A stretch of 64,000 nt of DNA. It comes from Chitinophaga agri. GTDB taxonomy: Bacteria; Bacteroidota; Bacteroidia; Chitinophagales; Chitinophagaceae. The stretch covers positions 1,612,001 through 1,676,000 of the forward strand of contig NZ_CP048113.1 in assembly GCF_010093065.1 (NCBI RefSeq), in the 5' to 3' direction. Within the stretch, counting starts at the first letter, position 1, and every line of letters starts with the position of its first letter. The position numbers and the translations under genes were made by a program. Under the pieces are notes generated by a model. It worked only from the letters and a program-made list of their open reading frames with translations, had not been told where the DNA came from and did no database searches. Of this stretch, positions 45,607-54,668 are shown piece after piece.

Positions 45607-46617
45607 TTAAGGTCGTACGAACAAGATACCTTCACTTTTTCCTGCGTCGGAATTAAGTATGATCTCATGTAGTTTGGTACCGTCATTTATCTGCATAGCG
45701 GCCGTATTAGGAGGGATGGAACCAAGATTCTCCGCGTGCATGATGAGGTAGTTCTTTTTATGCGTTAAAGGAACAATGATCCTGGCGCCTGATTTGGACA
45801 CCTCGAGCCCTTTTACGATCCATTCCCCATTCAGATTAAGCGAAATAATGTCGCCGTCTTCCTTCTCAGCATCGTTCACGAAGAGGCGTACCGTATCTCC
45901 TGTTACTGTAATAGTCTTGGCATATTTCACTGTCCGGCCCAGGAGAATAGCAGGCTGTGCATGCTTCTTCCGGAAGCGGATATCGAAAATAAAGTTGTTC
46001 TCGTCAAAGTCTGCCACAAAATGAATCAGGCTGCCCTCCCGCTGCCAATACCCCTTTCTGTTGCTCGTATAGGAAATGTACTCATAGCCCTCCGGCAGGT
46101 ACCAGGCATAAGACAACCTTGCCTTTACATTAGAATTTTTATCATTCATGATGCGAAGGCCATAAGTCCCGGGGTATTTTACAGACCTGGCACTGTCAGT
46201 CCGGTAGATAATCGTATCTCCGCGGAAAGTAAGCGACTTTGATAAATTCATCTCTTCAATCATGGAAAAACCACCGGTAGGGAACTTCAGCTGTAGTTCG
46301 CCATTGCTATATACACTATCTACAGGTGCGGGAAAGAAATGCAGAAACTTACTGGACTTATCCTGTGTAGGCATATAATAAGAAACGCTGTCAAAACTAG
46401 TCACTTTTAACTGGCGGAACACTGCTGCCTGCTTCAGGTCGACATCCGGCACAAAAACAATACTGTTGTAATTGCTTTTGGCCCATTGGTCCCGCTTTTC
46501 TTTCAATACTTTCTCAAATACTTTGATCAGGGCTTCACTGCCGGATGGGGATTGACAGAATGCTGTAACCGGCACGATCATACAAAAAAGTAGCAGGTAT
46601 AAAGGGATCAGACGCAT
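45607..46617 (-). CDS. Secreted hypothetical protein
   Basis: The 336-residue product has a signal peptide (MRLIPLYLLLFCMIVPVTAF, cleavage near FCQ, residue 22). The mature part begins with a lysine-rich helix (IKVFEKVLKEKRDQWAKSN) and is then mostly beta. A central region (YEYISYTSNRKGYWQREGSLI) is followed by KTITVTGDTVRLFVNDAEKEDG and a final beta-sandwich-like segment. The motif V-x-L-F-V-N-D-x-x-x-x-D-G-D-x-I resembles periplasmic beta-sandwich domains. No named family is recognised. Confidence 0.65.
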   Translation of the reverse strand: MRLIPLYLLLFCMIVPVTAFCQSPSGSEALIKVFEKVLKEKRDQWAKSNYNSIVFVPDVDLKQAAVFRQLKVTSFDSVSYYMPTQDKSSKFLHFFPAPVDSVYSNGELQLKFPTGGFSMIEEMNLSKSLTFRGDTIIYRTDSARSVKYPGTYGLRIMNDKNSNVKARLSYAWYLPEGYEYISYTSNRKGYWQREGSLIHFVADFDENNFIFDIRFRKKHAQPAILLGRTVKYAKTITVTGDTVRLFVNDAEKEDGDIISLNLNGEWIVKGLEVSKSGARIIVPLTHKKNYLIMHAENLGSIPPNTAAMQINDGTKLHEIILNSDAGKSEGILFVRP

Positions 46618-46777
46618 AAAGGTTTCAAAGGTTTAGGGAGGTGCGAAGATAAAGAAAGCCGTCCGGTAATCGGAACAGGGCATGCTTCCTACTATGCTTA
46701 TGATTAATGAGAAGATTTTAAGCAATCGATGACCTGGTAGTTGATACTATTCAGACCAGGCGATTAACATGCTTCGG

Positions 46778-47551
46778 TTAAAATCCCAGGAAGATACCTT
46801 CCTTCAATGCAGCATCATACTTCTTCTTCTCAAATTTATATAGATAGGGAGACCGGTGTGCGCCAATACTACGCGTTTCATCGAGCTTTGTTATGATACC
46901 GGTTGACATTAATTTCCTGGTGAAGTTGCGGTTATCGAGGGCCTTACCCAAAATAGTCTCATACAGGCTGTGAATTTCAGGCAGTGTAAACTTCTCAGGC
47001 AAGAGCTCATAGCCGATAGGATAATGATAAATATCGCGGCGTAATGCCTTTAGTGCTTCTTCTACGATCAACGCATGATCAAACAACATAGCGGGTAACT
47101 GAGAGACCGGCCACCAGTCAATGGCCTCATCAATCGCTGCCTTTTGCACCTTAACCAGCGAAAACGCTGTGAGCGTATAAAATGCAATCGACACACTGTA
47201 GTCCTGAATCCAGGAATCAGGAGGTGGTGTTACGCCCGCCCCTTCAAACACTTTTTTTATCTCCTGCCATTCGTCTTTCGTGCGCGCAGGATTACCAAAT
47301 GACCGGAACTGCTCCAGGAAAAGTCCTTTCAGCCCCGTTCTCATAAAAGCGATGTTATGGGCTGCTTCTTCAATCGACTCTGTTTTGAGTATATAACCGC
47401 CCGCTACGGTCCATTTTGACAGGAAATTAGGCCGTTGCAATAAGACCTTCAGTTCGCGGTCATGGTACCCGAAAATCACATTGTCAACTGCTACATTCTT
47501 TACATAGCGTTGTTCATCGAAATGAGCTGCTTCAAATTCCTTTTTGGCCAT
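46778..47551 (-). CDS. NUDIX-fold transcriptional regulator (NrtR/AraR-like)
   Basis: The 257-residue protein joins a NUDIX domain (about 20-160) to a C-terminal winged helix (about 175-250: EKFTLPEIHSLYETILGKAL, NFTRKLMSTGIITKLDE). This is the architecture of NrtR/AraR-type repressors. The NUDIX box at 51-74 (GGYILKTESIEEAAHNIAFM, then RTGL) has lost the REUXEE core. The Arg is Asn66, and the catalytic Glu positions are Ile67, Met70 and Arg71, so hydrolase activity should be absent and the domain should only sense a ligand. It is divergent from the ThuA/PQQ/cytochrome gene across 303 bp and is the obvious candidate regulator. Confidence 0.87.
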   Translation of the reverse strand: MAKKEFEAAHFDEQRYVKNVAVDNVIFGYHDRELKVLLQRPNFLSKWTVAGGYILKTESIEEAAHNIAFMRTGLKGLFLEQFRSFGNPARTKDEWQEIKKVFEGAGVTPPPDSWIQDYSVSIAFYTLTAFSLVKVQKAAIDEAIDWWPVSQLPAMLFDHALIVEEALKALRRDIYHYPIGYELLPEKFTLPEIHSLYETILGKALDNRNFTRKLMSTGIITKLDETRSIGAHRSPYLYKFEKKKYDAALKEGIFLGF

Positions 47552-47854
47552 TTCACCCTTTTAATGTGTGTGAGAACATATTACTATCCAATTCATTGTC
47601 AAATGCTTATATAACCTCCCCGTTTCCAAAGTTATGTAATCTGTCATTTCGACGAAATAAATTTTGCTGATTGATAAACTCCGCTTAGCTTTATTCCGTC
47701 AGTTATACGTTATGAAAAAGCGGTTGCTCAATATGTGTCTATTGAACAGTCAGGCAATATCATTGCACCTGCTCCAATAGGATGCAATTCTGTACTTACC
47801 CCCCTATAATGACGCAAGGCCCACTATTACACATGACCACAAAATATCAACATC
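47552..47854. other. Divergent intergenic region
   Basis: These 303 bases separate the NUDIX regulator from the ThuA fusion gene and should hold the operator. I see no long palindrome that I could name as a binding site. Confidence 0.45.
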
Positions 47855-50800
47855 ATGATCAGGAAAGATCTATCGGCTTTTGTTCTTTTATCAGCTTTTT
47901 TAACTTTCGGATCGATTTGTACCAATGCCCAGTCGCTCCGCGTACTCGTATTCTCTAAAACAGAAGGTTTCAGGCATTCCTCTATCACTCCTGGTAAGGC
48001 CGCTTTTGCCAGGATGGCATCGGAGAAAAACTTCGCCGTAGATTTTACAGAAGACGCCTCACTTTTTAAAACTCCCAACTTAAAACGATATAATGCGGTC
48101 GTTTTTCTGAATACGACCGGTGATGTGCTGAATGAAGCACAGCAACAGGAATTCGAACGATATATACAGGCAGGTGGGGGCTTCCTGGGAATTCATGCAG
48201 CGACAGACTGCGAATATGACTGGCCGTGGTACGGCAGACTTGCCGGTGCGTGGTTCCTCGACCATCCCATGCCCAATAATGTGCAAAAGGGGAAATTCTA
48301 CGTCGCGGAAAAGAACAGCTTTGCCACCAGGGAAATGCCTGATACATTTGAACATACAGACGAATTTTACAATTTCAAACAAATAGATCCGGGTATACAT
48401 ACCCTGGTTAAACTCGATGAAAGAAGCTATACCGGTGGTAAAAACGGTGACAATCACCCTATCAGCTGGTACCATGACTTCGACGGTGGTCGCTCGTTCT
48501 ATACCAATATGGGACATACCGATGAAACTTTCTCTGATCCCCTGTTTTTAAAGCATCTCTATGCGGGGCTTGCATATGCTATGAATGCGGATGCTCCGGC
48601 CACCCTGGACTATTCAAAGGCAAAGCCGGAGGAAAACAGGTTTACCAAAGTCGTACTCGCGGAGAAGCTAAATGAACCAATGGAACTAACCGTACTAAAC
48701 GACGGACGTATATTGTTCATCGAGCGTCATGGAGCCGTGAAGTTGTATAATCTTAAAACGAAACAGCTAAAAACCATTGCCACTATCCCGGTAAGTACTA
48801 AGTACAAAGACAGGGAAGGCAAAGAATCTGAGGCTGAAGATGGATTATTGGGATTGAATAAAGACCCTGAATTTGCATCCAATCACTGGATCTACCTGTA
48901 TTACTCCGATCCGTCCAAATCACAGAACATCCTTACCAGATATACCCTGAATGGTGATATACTTGATCTGAAATCGAAAAAGGTACTGCTGGAAATACCT
49001 ACCCAGCGGGAACAATGTTGTCATACCGGAGGGTCTATCAGCTGGGATGCCAAGGGGAACCTGTACTTGTCTACCGGAGATAATACCAGTCCACGGGCAA
49101 CCAGCTATGCGCCTATTGATGAACGTGAGCTAAGAGCGCCCTGGGATGCGCAGAAATCGTCTGCGAACACAAATGATCTAAGGGGTAAAATTATACGTAT
49201 CAAACCACAGGCTGATGGCTCTTATACCATCCCGGAAGACAACCTGTTTGCGAAAGGAGTAGCGAAGACACGCCCGGAAATTTATATCATGGGAGATCGA
49301 AATCCTTTCAGAATATCTGTAGATAAAAAATCCGGCTTTTTATACTGGGGAGAGATTGGTCCTGATGCGAACGACCCTGACTCGCTGGGTAGTCCTGCTG
49401 GTCATGACGAGATCAACCAGGCAAGAAAAGCGGGGAATTATGGCTGGCCTTACTTTGTAGGCGACAATATCGCCTACCCAAAAGTGAATTTCGCCACCAA
49501 TACGGCCAACGGAAAGTTTGATGCCGCCAAACCGATCAATACCTCCCCCAATAATACAGGATTAACCGAGTTACCACCCGCACAGAAAGCTTTTATATGG
49601 TATCCCTATGGCGCATCAAAGGAATTTCCGCTATTAGGCAGTGGCGGAAGAAGTGCGATGGCTGGTCCGGTGTTCCATAGCGAGGATTTCAGCAAATCGG
49701 CGCGCCCCTTCCCTTCCTACTATGATGGAAAACTGCTGATATATGAATGGATGAGAGGATGGATCATGGCCGTAACCCTCGATAAGAACGGCAACTACGT
49801 CTCCATGGAAAGATTTATGCCGGGGTATAAATTCAGTAATCCGATGGATATGGAGTTCGCTGATAACGGAGACCTGTACATGCTGGAATACGGGTCAGGC
49901 TGGTTCTCTGCGAATGATGATGCCAGGCTTATTCGTATTGAATACAATGGCGGCAACAGAAAACCTGTGATCCAGCTGACACCGGACAAACTCGGTGGCG
50001 CTATTCCGCTACAGCTCCATCTTTCGGCCAATGGCACCACTGATCCGGATGGAGACACCCTTCAATATGTATGGAAAATAACCGCTAAAAATGGCTATAG
50101 CAAAACAATGACTGGTGCTGACGCCAATGTCACCTTTTCAAAAGCGGGTTTGTATAAGGCGAGCCTGACCGTCTCTGATGGAAAGGGCGCTGTGGCCACA
50201 CAGTCTATTGAATTAACAGCAGGTAATGAAGCCCCTGGCGTTAGCATTGACCTTGGCAAAAACAATAAAAGCTTCTTTACGCCTGGCAAAACATACAAGT
50301 ATCACGTAGATGTGAAAGACAGGGAAGATGGCACCTTATCAGGAGGCAGGATCAAACCCACAGATATACTCGTTAATATAGACTATGTGTTACCCGGACA
50401 GGACAATCCTGTTGCAGAGACAGGACACAAGGCGCCTGTTGCTTCATCTAATTACACCAGAGGGCTCAAATTGCTGACGGCCAGTGATTGCAGGGCTTGT
50501 CATACTGATTATAAGAAGTCAATAGGCCCCGCTTATTTTGCCGTGTCCAAAAAATATCAGGGAAATAACAGCGCACTTGAGCAACTGGTGAAGAAGACGA
50601 TAAGCGGCGGTAAAGGTGTTTGGGGAGATGTGGCCATGCCAGGACACCCACAGTTGTCAGCCGACGACGCCGCGGAAATGATCAGGTATATCCTCAGTTT
50701 GTCGAAACCGAAGCCTGTTAATAAATCACTTCCTGTTACCGGTACCTACACGGCCAAAATACCCGCAGGCGATAAGGGCAGTGGCATGTTCGTATTTAAT

Positions 50801-51286
50801 GCCACCTATACGGATAAAGGTAGTAATGGCTTGCCAGGTATAACATCCATCGATTCGATCACGTTACGGAATCCGGTTATCAATCCGACGAAATACGACA
50901 TTGTAAAAGATGCAACCAAGATGAGTTTTAGTGGCAACAGCTTTATCATACCTACACAGTCGGGAAGTTATATCGGATTAAAAAATATTGACCTCACAGG
51001 CATAACAGGAATAGACCTCATGGCAATGGCCCCTAAAGCACAGCTCAATGCAGCTGGTGGTATCATTGAACTGCATATGGACCATCCGGATGGTAAATTA
51101 CTGGGACAGACACCGTTCATAGGAGACGCCCCTGGTGGATCTATGTTCAGCAGCAAGCCATCACAGTTACCAGTGACACCAACAGAAGGATTTCACGACA
51201 TTTATCTTGTATTCAAAAACAAAGATGCAGCACCGGGTTCATCGCTGATGGTAGTCATGAATACCACCTTTAAAATGGCAGATTAA
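47855..51286 (+). CDS. ThuA / PQQ sugar dehydrogenase / PKD / cytochrome c fusion protein
   Basis: The 1143-residue secreted protein has a signal peptide (ending near TNAQ, residue 26). A ThuA domain spans about 30-245 (LVFSKTEGFRHSSITPGKAA, GIHAATDCEYDWPWYGRLAG, NHPISWYHDFDGGRSFYTNM). A GSDH-like PQQ propeller spans about 260-690 (DGLLGLNKDPEF, HTGGSISWDAKGNLYLSTGD, HDEINQARKAGNYGWPYF). A PKD domain (about 705-790) and a linker follow. A class I cytochrome c domain has heme motif C879RACH883 and a likely axial Met in WGDVAMPGHPQ. A C-terminal carbohydrate-binding-like region begins near 955. Electrons from sugar oxidation could go straight to the fused heme. This architecture recurs in Bacteroidota; the substrate is unknown. 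Confidence 0.9.
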   Translation: MIRKDLSAFVLLSAFLTFGSICTNAQSLRVLVFSKTEGFRHSSITPGKAAFARMASEKNFAVDFTEDASLFKTPNLKRYNAVVFLNTTGDVLNEAQQQEFERYIQAGGGFLGIHAATDCEYDWPWYGRLAGAWFLDHPMPNNVQKGKFYVAEKNSFATREMPDTFEHTDEFYNFKQIDPGIHTLVKLDERSYTGGKNGDNHPISWYHDFDGGRSFYTNMGHTDETFSDPLFLKHLYAGLAYAMNADAPATLDYSKAKPEENRFTKVVLAEKLNEPMELTVLNDGRILFIERHGAVKLYNLKTKQLKTIATIPVSTKYKDREGKESEAEDGLLGLNKDPEFASNHWIYLYYSDPSKSQNILTRYTLNGDILDLKSKKVLLEIPTQREQCCHTGGSISWDAKGNLYLSTGDNTSPRATSYAPIDERELRAPWDAQKSSANTNDLRGKIIRIKPQADGSYTIPEDNLFAKGVAKTRPEIYIMGDRNPFRISVDKKSGFLYWGEIGPDANDPDSLGSPAGHDEINQARKAGNYGWPYFVGDNIAYPKVNFATNTANGKFDAAKPINTSPNNTGLTELPPAQKAFIWYPYGASKEFPLLGSGGRSAMAGPVFHSEDFSKSARPFPSYYDGKLLIYEWMRGWIMAVTLDKNGNYVSMERFMPGYKFSNPMDMEFADNGDLYMLEYGSGWFSANDDARLIRIEYNGGNRKPVIQLTPDKLGGAIPLQLHLSANGTTDPDGDTLQYVWKITAKNGYSKTMTGADANVTFSKAGLYKASLTVSDGKGAVATQSIELTAGNEAPGVSIDLGKNNKSFFTPGKTYKYHVDVKDREDGTLSGGRIKPTDILVNIDYVLPGQDNPVAETGHKAPVASSNYTRGLKLLTASDCRACHTDYKKSIGPAYFAVSKKYQGNNSALEQLVKKTISGGKGVWGDVAMPGHPQLSADDAAEMIRYILSLSKPKPVNKSLPVTGTYTAKIPAGDKGSGMFVFNATYTDKGSNGLPGITSIDSITLRNPVINPTKYDIVKDATKMSFSGNSFIIPTQSGSYIGLKNIDLTGITGIDLMAMAPKAQLNAAGGIIELHMDHPDGKLLGQTPFIGDAPGGSMFSSKPSQLPVTPTEGFHDIYLVFKNKDAAPGSSLMVVMNTTFKMAD

Positions 51287-51316
51287 ATCGTTATAAAACC
51301 CAAATTTCCAACGTTT

Positions 51317-51703
51317 ATGAAAACTGTACAAACATTCTTTCTTGCATGCGCGTTTATCGTAGCACTCTCTTCCTGTGCCAGGGCCCAGTCAAAAAGTGGT
51401 GCAGACTATTTTAGTGGTAAATGGAATGTGCTGGTCAAGGGCACTCCCCAGGGAGACTCCCGGATGATCATGCACCTGGAAAATAAGGAAGGAAAACTGG
51501 CTGGCGCCATCCAGGATACAACTGGCAACCAGATAGCCAAAATAGATTCTGTGTCAGTTGCCAGTGAGGAATTGACCGTTTATTTTAATGCAAGTGGTTA
51601 TGATGTATATATGAACCTGAAAAAGAAGGATGAGGACCACGCGGCGGGAGGACTATTGGGGATGTTTGACGCGGTAGCGGACAGGGTAAAACTGATCAAA
51701 TAA
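51317..51703 (+). CDS. Small secreted hypothetical protein downstream of the ThuA fusion
   Basis: The 128-residue product has a signal peptide with Cys20 (VALSSCARAQ), so it may be a lipoprotein or cleaved at ARAQ. The mature 100 residues form a beta-barrel-like pattern (YFSGKWNVLVKGTPQGDSRM; GKLAGAIQDTTGNQIAKID), lipocalin- or calycin-like in feel. It follows the ThuA fusion gene by 30 bp on the same strand and is almost certainly in its operon. The function is unknown. Confidence 0.75.
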   Translation: MKTVQTFFLACAFIVALSSCARAQSKSGADYFSGKWNVLVKGTPQGDSRMIMHLENKEGKLAGAIQDTTGNQIAKIDSVSVASEELTVYFNASGYDVYMNLKKKDEDHAAGGLLGMFDAVADRVKLIK

Positions 51704-51731
51704 ACAATAGTAAACCGGGAGTTGCTACAGC

Positions 51732-51765
51732 AATATTAACTGTGCTGCGGCAACTCCCTGTTTTC
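51732..51765. terminator. Imperfect terminator between convergent genes
   Basis: The stem gggagttgc / gcaactccc frames an AT-containing loop between the stop of the small secreted protein and the stop of the Imm10-like gene. Confidence 0.5.
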
Positions 51766-51802
51766 ATTATATCGTTGTAAAGCGACGGTATGCCATTACA
51801 TC

Positions 51803-52186
51803 TTACTGCAATTCATTCAGTAGGCGGTCTCCCATTATTTCCAGTAAATATTCTCTGAAACCGATCTCCTCCTCCACATCTGAAATATCAACGACCACCC
51901 TTTCCAGGTCTTCTGTAACAGTAGTATCCAGGACAAATATGATCTCTTCGTTCCTGAGAATAACCTGTGTGCAGACATTATAGGCCGCATTTTCCTGCCC
52001 GTTCAGCTCGAAATAAGGACCGTCCATGCCCATTTCCTTATCCTGCTCGCTATAGGCAAATGATTTCTGCAGCAAAATATAGTTTTCAAAATCATACATA
52101 TCATCTGCCAGTCCTACCATAAAGAATCCGTCCTGATCGTTTTTCTCTGCCGTTGCTACTTTTGCCTTAAAATTAAATGTATTCAT
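51803..52186 (-). CDS. Imm10-like immunity family protein
   Basis: The 127-residue acidic soluble protein resembles the Imm10 family of polymorphic-toxin immunity proteins: FFMVGLADDMYDFENYILLQ, then EQDKEMGMDGPYFELNGQ and a beta-hairpin NEEIIFVLD, ending in an acidic helix. The match is by pattern and order only. No toxin lies next to it, so it is an orphan or protects against toxins delivered by neighbours. A degraded fragment lies upstream at 52475-52690. Confidence 0.65.
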   Translation of the reverse strand: MNTFNFKAKVATAEKNDQDGFFMVGLADDMYDFENYILLQKSFAYSEQDKEMGMDGPYFELNGQENAAYNVCTQVILRNEEIIFVLDTTVTEDLERVVVDISDVEEEIGFREYLLEIMGDRLLNELQ

Positions 52187-52331
52187 GGTTTACGTTGATT
52201 TAATATCACCTTGTATGCTGATAACCGGGGCAAAGGTACTTAAAGCGCAAACGAAAGTGCTTGTTATTTCATTTTTTTCAATATTCGCAGGATCAGCCAT
52301 TGTATAGCTTTTAGTGATAAAATATAACTAA

Positions 52332-52365
52332 AAACGCCGGAGATAGTATATTCTCCGGCGTTTTA
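52332..52365. terminator. Hairpin terminator, sequence twin of 17261-17294
   Basis: The stem aaaacgccggaga / tctccggcgtttt is flanked by A and T runs. It stands upstream of the Imm10-like gene and may end transcription of the decayed fragment at 52475-52690. Confidence 0.7.
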
Positions 52366-52474
52366 GTTTTTATACTGCTTTTCCTGTTCCTTGTTAAAAT
52401 TAAACTGATGACAATAACACGGTATCTGCCCGATACCTTTTCCTTCCGGTAAGGCCCAGGTATGATAACGCCGC

Positions 52475-52690
52475 TTACCTGATGCGTACTCTAACGTTCT
52501 CATTTACCACATTGATTTTAGTCCAAAGTGCATCCGGATCCTCCTGCCGTTGTTTTCCGGCGTCGATACCATGTTCTTCTGTCCAGAGCTCTACACATGC
52601 ACCTTTGTCTATAACGTGTCCTACTTCCCCGATCAACTCTTAGGTGATGTATCCATTTTCACGCCATCTATCGCCCTTTTTTTCGTCTTT
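52475..52690 (-). pseudogene. Degenerate gene fragment
   Basis: One minus-strand frame reads PFIPKDEKKGDRWRENGYIT, an in-frame TAA (52640-52642), then ELIGEVGHVIDKGACVELWT and onward to NVRVRIR and a TAA at 52475. The composition is protein-like on both sides of the internal stop, but no start codon or family is recognised. It looks like the tail of a decayed small gene. Confidence 0.45.
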
Positions 52691-52708
52691 TGGTATGAAG
52701 GGTTATTA

Positions 52709-53527
52709 TTAAATGCTGCTTTTGCTTCTACCCCGGTAGACTTTCAGTAATCGCGCCAGCCTCCTGCGATCAGTACCGTAATCATCTATCTTTAGCGATG
52801 CGACACCTTGCGGATATTCGTATTGCAGATACGTGCGCATGTTTCTGGCAGCGCGCTGAATGACGATCTTCTCATCATGTATATGCTTCCAGGGAAAAAA
52901 TGGGGTGGATATCGTTTGAATACCTTCGTTATTGATGATAATCTGGGGATCCTTATTTTTAGCCTGTTTATATTCTCTAAACAGCCGGTATGCCACGCCA
53001 AGCATCATGATGCCACCAATGATACGGCTATCATTCATCCATAGGTAAATGCCAAATACCAGCGGGATCAGCATGATGGATAACAGGACATAACTGTTAG
53101 CTTTTGCGTAATAGATGATCGTCTCTGCAGGGATACGCAAATCGTCCTCGAATACATCTGGCTGATCGAACTTCGATTGCAGCACCAGCCATTTTTCTCT
53201 GTATGCCTGCGTGTGCCATTCCCATTTCCCAAAGAAACTATTTTCCGGCCATAGCATTTCCTGAATGGCCGACATTCTGAGTTCATGTACGTTCCGCACA
53301 TGCTCCAATGCCCAGATTCGCCATCTGGTCACCATGAAGCAATATATCAGCCAGGCAATGATAAAAGACACTAACAGCGCCACCAATATTACCCATGCGG
53401 GTATAAAGTGTACAAGCGCCAGCAAAACACTGATCAGGGTGGGTACGAACAACATGGTCATCACTGGGTACTTTACCATTCCGTCTCCTCTGTCAATTGC
53501 ATCATCTACGGATACAGTATCATACAT
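52709..53527 (-). CDS. Membrane protein with C-terminal PH-like domain
   Basis: The 272-residue protein has two pairs of hydrophobic helices (VMTMLFVPTLISVLLALVHF / AWVILVALLVSFIIAWLIYC; VLLSIMLIPLVFGIYLWM / IIGGIMMLGVAYRLF). A C-terminal domain of about 70 residues starts IIINNEGIQTISTPFFPWKH, a pattern typical of bacterial PH-like (bPH) domains that follow membrane segments. Function unknown. Confidence 0.65.
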   Translation of the reverse strand: MYDTVSVDDAIDRGDGMVKYPVMTMLFVPTLISVLLALVHFIPAWVILVALLVSFIIAWLIYCFMVTRWRIWALEHVRNVHELRMSAIQEMLWPENSFFGKWEWHTQAYREKWLVLQSKFDQPDVFEDDLRIPAETIIYYAKANSYVLLSIMLIPLVFGIYLWMNDSRIIGGIMMLGVAYRLFREYKQAKNKDPQIIINNEGIQTISTPFFPWKHIHDEKIVIQRAARNMRTYLQYEYPQGVASLKIDDYGTDRRRLARLLKVYRGRSKSSI

Positions 53528-53687
53528 AGGTATAAGGGCATATTTATACTGCTAAGATACAAATGAACTGATATTTCACAATGAAAGGTCCACGACATAA
53601 TTATTCAGCGACCACAGCCAGATGCTGATAAAAACATTCCATAATCTTCAGCAGCTCATCGCAATGCGCATCATTTCAGGACATTCG

Positions 53688-54638
53688 TTAAAAAGTGAGC
53701 AATTTAGCCTGTTCGGGAATGATCAGCTGGACATGTAAGGGATTATACGCCTTTAACTGCGCAGGAATGACCTGTTCGCGGTTGCCACCAGGTTTGATGT
53801 GTGTGATCACTACCGGAAAATCCTTTAGCGCGTCTGCCCCTGCAAGTGAGGCCAGGTCCTGCAGCTCAGACATCAGCCAGTAGGGCGTAAGATGGCCGAA
53901 CAGTTGCCGGTCGGCCTGTTCATTTGCAAAAGACACCTCAATGAACAGACCTTTTAACTGTTTTGTCTTCAGCAATGGCGCTGCCTGTTGCCAGAGCAGA
54001 TGTATTTTATCCGAATGTTCTATCGAATCAGCTCCGGTATCGCCCAGGTAAAGTATATAGGCATCTTTATATCTAACGAAGAAGGCTGTACTCTGGTAAG
54101 GGTTGGAATGACTGAGCGGCAAAGCCGTTACCTGCATATCCGTGTTTTGCAGCGGCGCTTCAGCACCTGGCGTCAGCACGGTATACTGATATTTACCAAG
54201 GGCTGGTTTATCACCTTCATTGGCAAAGTTGGCCCAGCTTTTCCAGCTGAAGTATTTATCCTTTAGAATATCGATACAGTGATCCAGTCCGTAGATGTTC
54301 TTCGTATTGTCGTCCGGCGAATTAATGATCATGCCCGCCAGGTGATCCAGATGACCATGGGAGATCAGGAAACCCTTTATATTCTTCTTCAATACTTCGG
54401 AAGCGCTCCCCTGGAAGAGATTGGCCTGTATTGCCTTATTAATGCCATAGTGTACAGTACCTGCGTCCAGGCAGACATACGCGTCACTTCCCTGCGGGGC
54501 GATCATATAAGCCGAAAGATTACTTTCGTCGGTGCCGCCTTTCACTCCCAGGGGTATTACTTTAAATGAATTTTGGGCATTGGCCGCCTGACAAAGCAGA
54601 CTGCCGGCTATAATGAGTGTAGTTAAAACAGATTTCAT
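53688..54638 (-). CDS. Class II cyclic-nucleotide phosphodiesterase (MBL fold), secreted
   Basis: The 316-residue protein has a signal peptide (MKSVLTTLIIAGSLLCQAAN, ending near AQ, residue 22). Its metallo-beta-lactamase fold carries the metal motif H94GHLDH99 and the PDE1-type companion segments DLASLAGADALKDFPVVITH and LYLGDTGADSIEH. PDE1/CpdP enzymes hydrolyse 3',5'-cyclic AMP. A periplasmic location implies breakdown of extracellular cyclic nucleotide or nutrient scavenging, which is inferred. It is 30 bp behind the kup gene on the same strand and may share its transcript. Confidence 0.88.
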   Translation of the reverse strand: MKSVLTTLIIAGSLLCQAANAQNSFKVIPLGVKGGTDESNLSAYMIAPQGSDAYVCLDAGTVHYGINKAIQANLFQGSASEVLKKNIKGFLISHGHLDHLAGMIINSPDDNTKNIYGLDHCIDILKDKYFSWKSWANFANEGDKPALGKYQYTVLTPGAEAPLQNTDMQVTALPLSHSNPYQSTAFFVRYKDAYILYLGDTGADSIEHSDKIHLLWQQAAPLLKTKQLKGLFIEVSFANEQADRQLFGHLTPYWLMSELQDLASLAGADALKDFPVVITHIKPGGNREQVIPAQLKAYNPLHVQLIIPEQAKLLTF

Positions 54639-54668
54639 GCGTTAAAGGTACTTTGTTATTTCCTGGGA

